A stretch of DNA of 6,157 nucleotides from contig JALUQR010000214.1 of assembly GCA_027017505.1 (NCBI GenBank), positions 1,081 through 7,237 of the forward strand, read 5' to 3'. Both the position numbers and the translations under genes were made by a program. Below, in pieces: positions 3,265 through 6,157 of the stretch (the first letter of the stretch is position 1; each line of letters starts with the position of its first letter). This DNA is from a bacterium. Lineage in GTDB: Bacteria; Desulfobacterota; GWC2-55-46; DRQE01. The notes under the pieces are model-generated. The model was given only the letters and a program-made list of their open reading frames with translations. It was not told the DNA's origin and did not search any database.

Positions 3265-5787
3265 ATGGCAGAGGAGCTGTTTATAATAGATGGCACATCC
3301 TGCATATACAGGTCTTTTCATGCCATACCCCATCTTTCCACATCCGATGGTATACCAACAAACGCGGTGTATGGCTTTGCCCAGACACTGAAGAAGATAC
3401 TCAACTCCTGCAGTCCTTCCTATGTGGGAATAGCACTGGATGCAAAGGGACCCTCCTTTCGTCACGAGATATTCAGGGAATATAAGAGCGAGCGCCCACC
3501 CATGCCAGATGAGCTGTCCGTGCAGTTTCCGTTTATAAAAGAGCTCATAAGGGCCTTCAACATAACCCTTATGGAGGAAGAAGGGTTCGAGGCAGACGAT
3601 ATAATAGCAACACTTGCAGAAAGGCTTGAAAAGAAGGGCATAAGGGTGGTCATAGTTACCTCTGATAAGGACATGTTTCAGCTTGTAAGCGATGGCGTGG
3701 TGATATACGACTACACGAAGGACAGGTTTTTCGATAAGAAGGCGGTTACAGAAAAGTTCGGCGTGGAGCCAGCCCTTATACCAGACTTTCTGGCACTCGT
3801 TGGAGACAGAATAGACTTCATACCAGGGGTGCGTGGTATAGGAGAGAAGACAGCCAGAGAGCTCATAAAAAGGTACAGGACCATAGAAAACCTCTACGCT
3901 CGTATAGATGAGATAACACCGCAGAGGGTAAAGTCAGCCCTTGAAAGGGGCAGAGACCAGGCCTTTCTTTCAAAAAGACTTGCCATGCTGAGAAGGGATG
4001 TGCCCCTTAAGTTCACACTCAGGGGGCTTGCCCGAAGGGAGCCCGATTACAGAAGACTCTCAGAGGTTCTTAAAAGGCTTGAGTTTTCAAGACTCATGGA
4101 AGAGCTCATCCCATCCACAGCACCAGGGCTTAAAGTGGAAAGAGCGGAGGATGAGAACACTCTAAAAGAGCTTATAGCACTTGCCCGAAAGAAGGGTGGT
4201 GTTTCTGTAACCATTTATGGAAAAGAGGTTGTGTATGTATTTCTGGGTGGAGATACCGTCTGGCAGTTTTCTCTGGATAAGACAGGCCCCATGGGTGAGA
4301 TCCTGGGTGAGCAGGGTATATCCAAACTCACCGACGATGCAAAAGGGCTGTGGCACTACGCACTGGACAGGGGCATCAATATAAAGGGGAATGTCAGGGA
4401 TGTCACCATAGCGTCCTATCTTCTGAACCCTTCACAGTCTCACAGGCTTGAGGATATAAGCTACAACTATATAGACCTTCGTTTTGATGGCGAAAAGATG
4501 CCTGCCTGCAGGGCATATGCGGTGTGGCATGTGTGGGATGTGCTTGAAAAAAGACTTAAGGAGGACGGGCTATTCAGGCTTTTCAGCGAGCTTGAGATAC
4601 CCCTTGCAGAGGTTATCGCCTCTATGGAAAAAAGAGGCGTAAGGCTCGATACAGAGGGGCTTGAAAGGCTATCGGATGAGCTTACAGAGAAACTGCACGA
4701 GATAGAGGAAAACATCTATCAGACGGCTGGCTACAGGTTTAACATTAACTCCCATAAACAGCTCTCACACCTTCTTTTTGAAAAGCTCGGGCTTAAGCCA
4801 GTAAAGAAGACCCGAACGGGATATTCCACAGATGAGAGTGTGCTCAACACACTCTCACAGTATCACGAGATACCCAGGGCCGTAATAAACTACAGACAGC
4901 TTTCGAAACTCAAGAGCACCTATGTGGATGGTCTTCTCTGCCTTGTTGACCAGAACGGGCGTATCCATACCACATTCAACCAGACGGTTACCGCCACGGG
5001 AAGGCTTTCAAGCTCGAATCCGAATCTACAGAATATTCCCGTAAGGGGTGAGCTTGCAGATAGAATACGGGCATGTTTTGTTGCAGAGGATGGCCATCTT
5101 CTTTTAAGTGCGGATTACTCACAGATTGAGCTCAGGATTGTGGCCCACCTTTCGGGTGATGAGGGCCTTCTTGAAGCATTCAGGGAAGGGGAAGACATAC
5201 ACAGAAAGACCGCAAGCGAGGTCTTTGGCATAATGCCATCCCTTGTAACCGAAGAGATGCGCAGAAGGGCAAAGGCCATAAACTTTGGCATCATATACGG
5301 CATGGGTGCACACGGGCTTTCGCAGGAGCTGGGCATAGATGTGAGGTCTGCAAAGGAGTACATAGAGCGGTACTTTGAACACTATAGAAAGGTAAAACTC
5401 TTTATAGAACGCACCATAGAGACCGCAAGGGAGCGTGGCTATACTGAAACCCTTTTTGGCAGACGCAGGTATGTGCCAGAGCTCAGAAGCACCAACGAAA
5501 ATGTTAAAAAGGCAGGGGAACGAATAGCCATAAATACACCCATACAGGGCTCCTGTGCGGATATAATAAAGATGGCCATGATAAGGGTGCACAGAAGGCT
5601 CAAAGAAGAGGGCCTGCATGCCTATCAGATACTTCAGATACACGATGAGCTTCTGCTGGAGGTAAGAGAGGACTCTCTTGAGAAGGTTAAGACCATACTT
5701 AAGGAGGAGATGGAGGGTGTGGTCGAGCTGAGTGTGCCCCTTGAGGTAAAACTCGGTGTTGGCAAGAACTGGCTTGAGGCGGGCTGA
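3265..5787 (+). CDS. polA: DNA polymerase I, probably lacking proofreading
   Basis: Pol I fills gaps and removes RNA primers during Okazaki-fragment maturation and excision repair. The 840-residue product has three regions. The 5' nuclease (about 1-285) keeps the metal ligands: Asp9, Asp59 (ALDAKGPSFRHE), Glu109/Asp111/Asp112, Asp134/Asp136 (TSDKDMF) and Asp181/Asp184. The 3'-5' exonuclease-like region (about 295-435) lacks all recognisable catalytic acids. The polymerase (about 440-840) has TGRLSSSNPNLQNIPVR (578-594), motif A DYSQIELR (617-624), motif B RRRAKAINFGIIYG (666-679) and motif C QIHDE (791-795), all intact. Phe674 in motif B is the usual discriminator against dideoxynucleotides. 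Its length is nearer Taq (about 832) than E. coli Pol I (928). ATG 3265 follows AGGGAAG, 12 bases after yraN. Confidence 0.98.
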   Translation: MAEELFIIDGTSCIYRSFHAIPHLSTSDGIPTNAVYGFAQTLKKILNSCSPSYVGIALDAKGPSFRHEIFREYKSERPPMPDELSVQFPFIKELIRAFNITLMEEEGFEADDIIATLAERLEKKGIRVVIVTSDKDMFQLVSDGVVIYDYTKDRFFDKKAVTEKFGVEPALIPDFLALVGDRIDFIPGVRGIGEKTARELIKRYRTIENLYARIDEITPQRVKSALERGRDQAFLSKRLAMLRRDVPLKFTLRGLARREPDYRRLSEVLKRLEFSRLMEELIPSTAPGLKVERAEDENTLKELIALARKKGGVSVTIYGKEVVYVFLGGDTVWQFSLDKTGPMGEILGEQGISKLTDDAKGLWHYALDRGINIKGNVRDVTIASYLLNPSQSHRLEDISYNYIDLRFDGEKMPACRAYAVWHVWDVLEKRLKEDGLFRLFSELEIPLAEVIASMEKRGVRLDTEGLERLSDELTEKLHEIEENIYQTAGYRFNINSHKQLSHLLFEKLGLKPVKKTRTGYSTDESVLNTLSQYHEIPRAVINYRQLSKLKSTYVDGLLCLVDQNGRIHTTFNQTVTATGRLSSSNPNLQNIPVRGELADRIRACFVAEDGHLLLSADYSQIELRIVAHLSGDEGLLEAFREGEDIHRKTASEVFGIMPSLVTEEMRRRAKAINFGIIYGMGAHGLSQELGIDVRSAKEYIERYFEHYRKVKLFIERTIETARERGYTETLFGRRRYVPELRSTNENVKKAGERIAINTPIQGSCADIIKMAMIRVHRRLKEEGLHAYQILQIHDELLLEVREDSLEKVKTILKEEMEGVVELSVPLEVKLGVGKNWLEAG
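4833..4857 (+). repeat. Perfect 10-bp inverted repeat inside polA
   Basis: TGAGAGTGTG (4833-4842) is exactly complementary to CACACTCTCA (4848-4857), with a 5-base loop CTCAA. It encodes part of STDESVLNTLSQ, near the start of the polymerase domain. No T-run follows. Like the stem in rimM, it is a long perfect stem with a 5-base loop inside coding sequence; function unknown. Confidence 0.85.
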
Positions 5788-5884
5788 AGGTTGGTAAGAT
5801 TTAAAATGTCCCAGTCCATCTTGATTTTAAAACTACGATTCTGGTAGGATAAAATTAACCTTTCTGTTTTTAATCCCTGAAGAA
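5788..5884 (+). other. 97-base gap between polA and the methyltransferase gene
   Basis: This is the largest non-coding stretch in the window and is A/T-rich. It contains an all-A/T inverted repeat, TTTAAAAT (5800-5807) with ATTTTAAA (5824-5831), separated by 16 bases. It also contains AAGGTT (5787-5792) complementary to AACCTT (5857-5862), the latter shortly followed by five T residues (5867-5871). Neither makes a convincing intrinsic terminator. The gap probably separates the housekeeping transcription unit from the next gene. Confidence 0.5.
5821..5850 (+). promoter_or_regulatory. Weak promoter candidate for the methyltransferase gene
   Basis: TTGATT (5821-5826; four of six consensus bases) and TAGGAT (5845-5850; four of six) are separated by 18 bases. 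Transcription would begin near 5857, about 28 bases before ATG 5885. An overlapping better -10 match, TAAAAT (5850-5855), has no suitably spaced -35. The evidence is consensus matching in an A/T-rich gap, which readily gives false positives. Confidence 0.25.
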
Positions 5885-6157
5885 ATGGTAATTCTGAAAG
5901 TCCCGACTATGAACAATAATACCCGCAGAAAGAGAGACTCTGCAAGGCTTGTGTGGGATACCAAACCAAAGAGGGCACCCAACCCTAAGGATATAGAGTT
6001 TCAGACAGCAGAGGTGGTAATACCCAACCCACAGCATGTTGAGCAACTCCCTCTATCCTTTCGTGATGGGAAGTTGGGCGAAGAGGAGATTGACAAGCAG
6101 AAGATGAACCGCCTTATATGGGGCGATAACCTTCTGGCAATGCAGGCCCTCCTTGCC
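5885..6157 (+). CDS. Site-specific DNA methyltransferase, type III Mod-like (5' part only)
   Basis: This reading frame runs open to the window end, giving 91 residues with no stop. It is probably an N6-adenine (or N4-cytosine) DNA methyltransferase of the group related to type III restriction Mod subunits. The recognisable part is NRLIWGDNLLAMQALL (75-90), the block that in this family directly precedes the strand and catalytic DPPY/F motif; that motif and the SAM-binding motif lie beyond the window. Residues 10-75 are basic then mixed, with VWDTKPKR (23-30) and TAEVVIPNPQHVEQLP (41-56), resembling the variable N-termini of such enzymes. ATG 5885 is preceded only by GAAG; ATG 5909 (MNNNTRRK) is an equally possible start. 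An in-frame TAA at 5828 bounds the frame upstream. Whether a restriction partner follows cannot be seen. Confidence 0.75.
   Translation, partial: MVILKVPTMNNNTRRKRDSARLVWDTKPKRAPNPKDIEFQTAEVVIPNPQHVEQLPLSFRDGKLGEEEIDKQKMNRLIWGDNLLAMQALLA

Noticed and set aside
3049..3465. Minus-strand open frame of 138 codons opposite yraN and polA
   Set aside because: It has no recognisable domain, lies fully antisense to two clearly identified genes and has a Cys/Tyr-rich shadow-like composition.
5119..5643. Minus-strand open frame of 174 codons opposite the polA polymerase domain
   Set aside because: It is antisense to the invariant polymerase motifs A to C; the absence of stops follows from polA codon usage, and no family motif is visible.
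5800..5831. Inverted repeat after polA as a terminator
   Set aside because: The 8-bp stem is entirely A/T with a 16-base loop and no T-run directly after it, so it would be too weak.

Overview
This window holds a compact, entirely plus-strand block of bacterial housekeeping genes, followed by the first 91 codons of a DNA methyltransferase cut off by the window end. The order is rpsP - khpA - rimM - trmD - rplS - rnhB - yraN - polA - (97-base gap) - methyltransferase. The first seven genes follow the widely conserved S16/L19 operon order. The KH-domain gene between rpsP and rimM argues against a gammaproteobacterium. Arginine is mostly AGA/AGG and isoleucine mostly ATA, and the coding strand is purine-rich. 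With this gene order, that suggests a deep-branching Gram-negative-type lineage, possibly a thermophile (for example Nitrospirota or Thermodesulfobacteriota). This placement is an inference from habit and order, not from a search.

Bases 1-1835 encode translation and RNA-maturation functions: ribosomal protein S16, the RNA-binding KH protein KhpA, the 30S maturation factor RimM (read from a TTG codon that overlaps khpA), and the tRNA m1G37 methyltransferase TrmD. A plausible sigma70-type promoter straddles the trmD stop codon and could drive rplS (L19) and the genes behind it separately. Bases 1890-5787 continue with rplS, RNase HII, a YraN/UPF0102 nuclease-like protein and DNA polymerase I. 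Intergenic gaps there are 0-12 bases, with one ATGA overlap. RNase HII and Pol I act together in removing ribonucleotides and RNA primers, so rnhB-yraN-polA reads as a small DNA-maintenance module appended to the ribosomal operon.

Pol I keeps its 5' nuclease and polymerase motifs, but none of the acidic residues of the 3'-5' exonuclease is recognisable, so it is probably a non-proofreading enzyme, as in Thermus or Bacillus stearothermophilus. After polA comes the only sizeable gap, with a weak promoter candidate, and then an N-6/N-4 DNA methyltransferase of the type III Mod-like group. That gene may mark the start of an accessory or defence region outside the window.

There is no CRISPR array, insertion sequence, tRNA or rRNA, and no convincing new system is contained in the window. 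The least expected structure is a set of perfect inverted repeats inside coding sequence: an 11-bp stem in rimM, a 10-bp stem in polA, a 9-bp stem with one wobble in trmD, and a hairpin that buries the yraN ribosome binding site.
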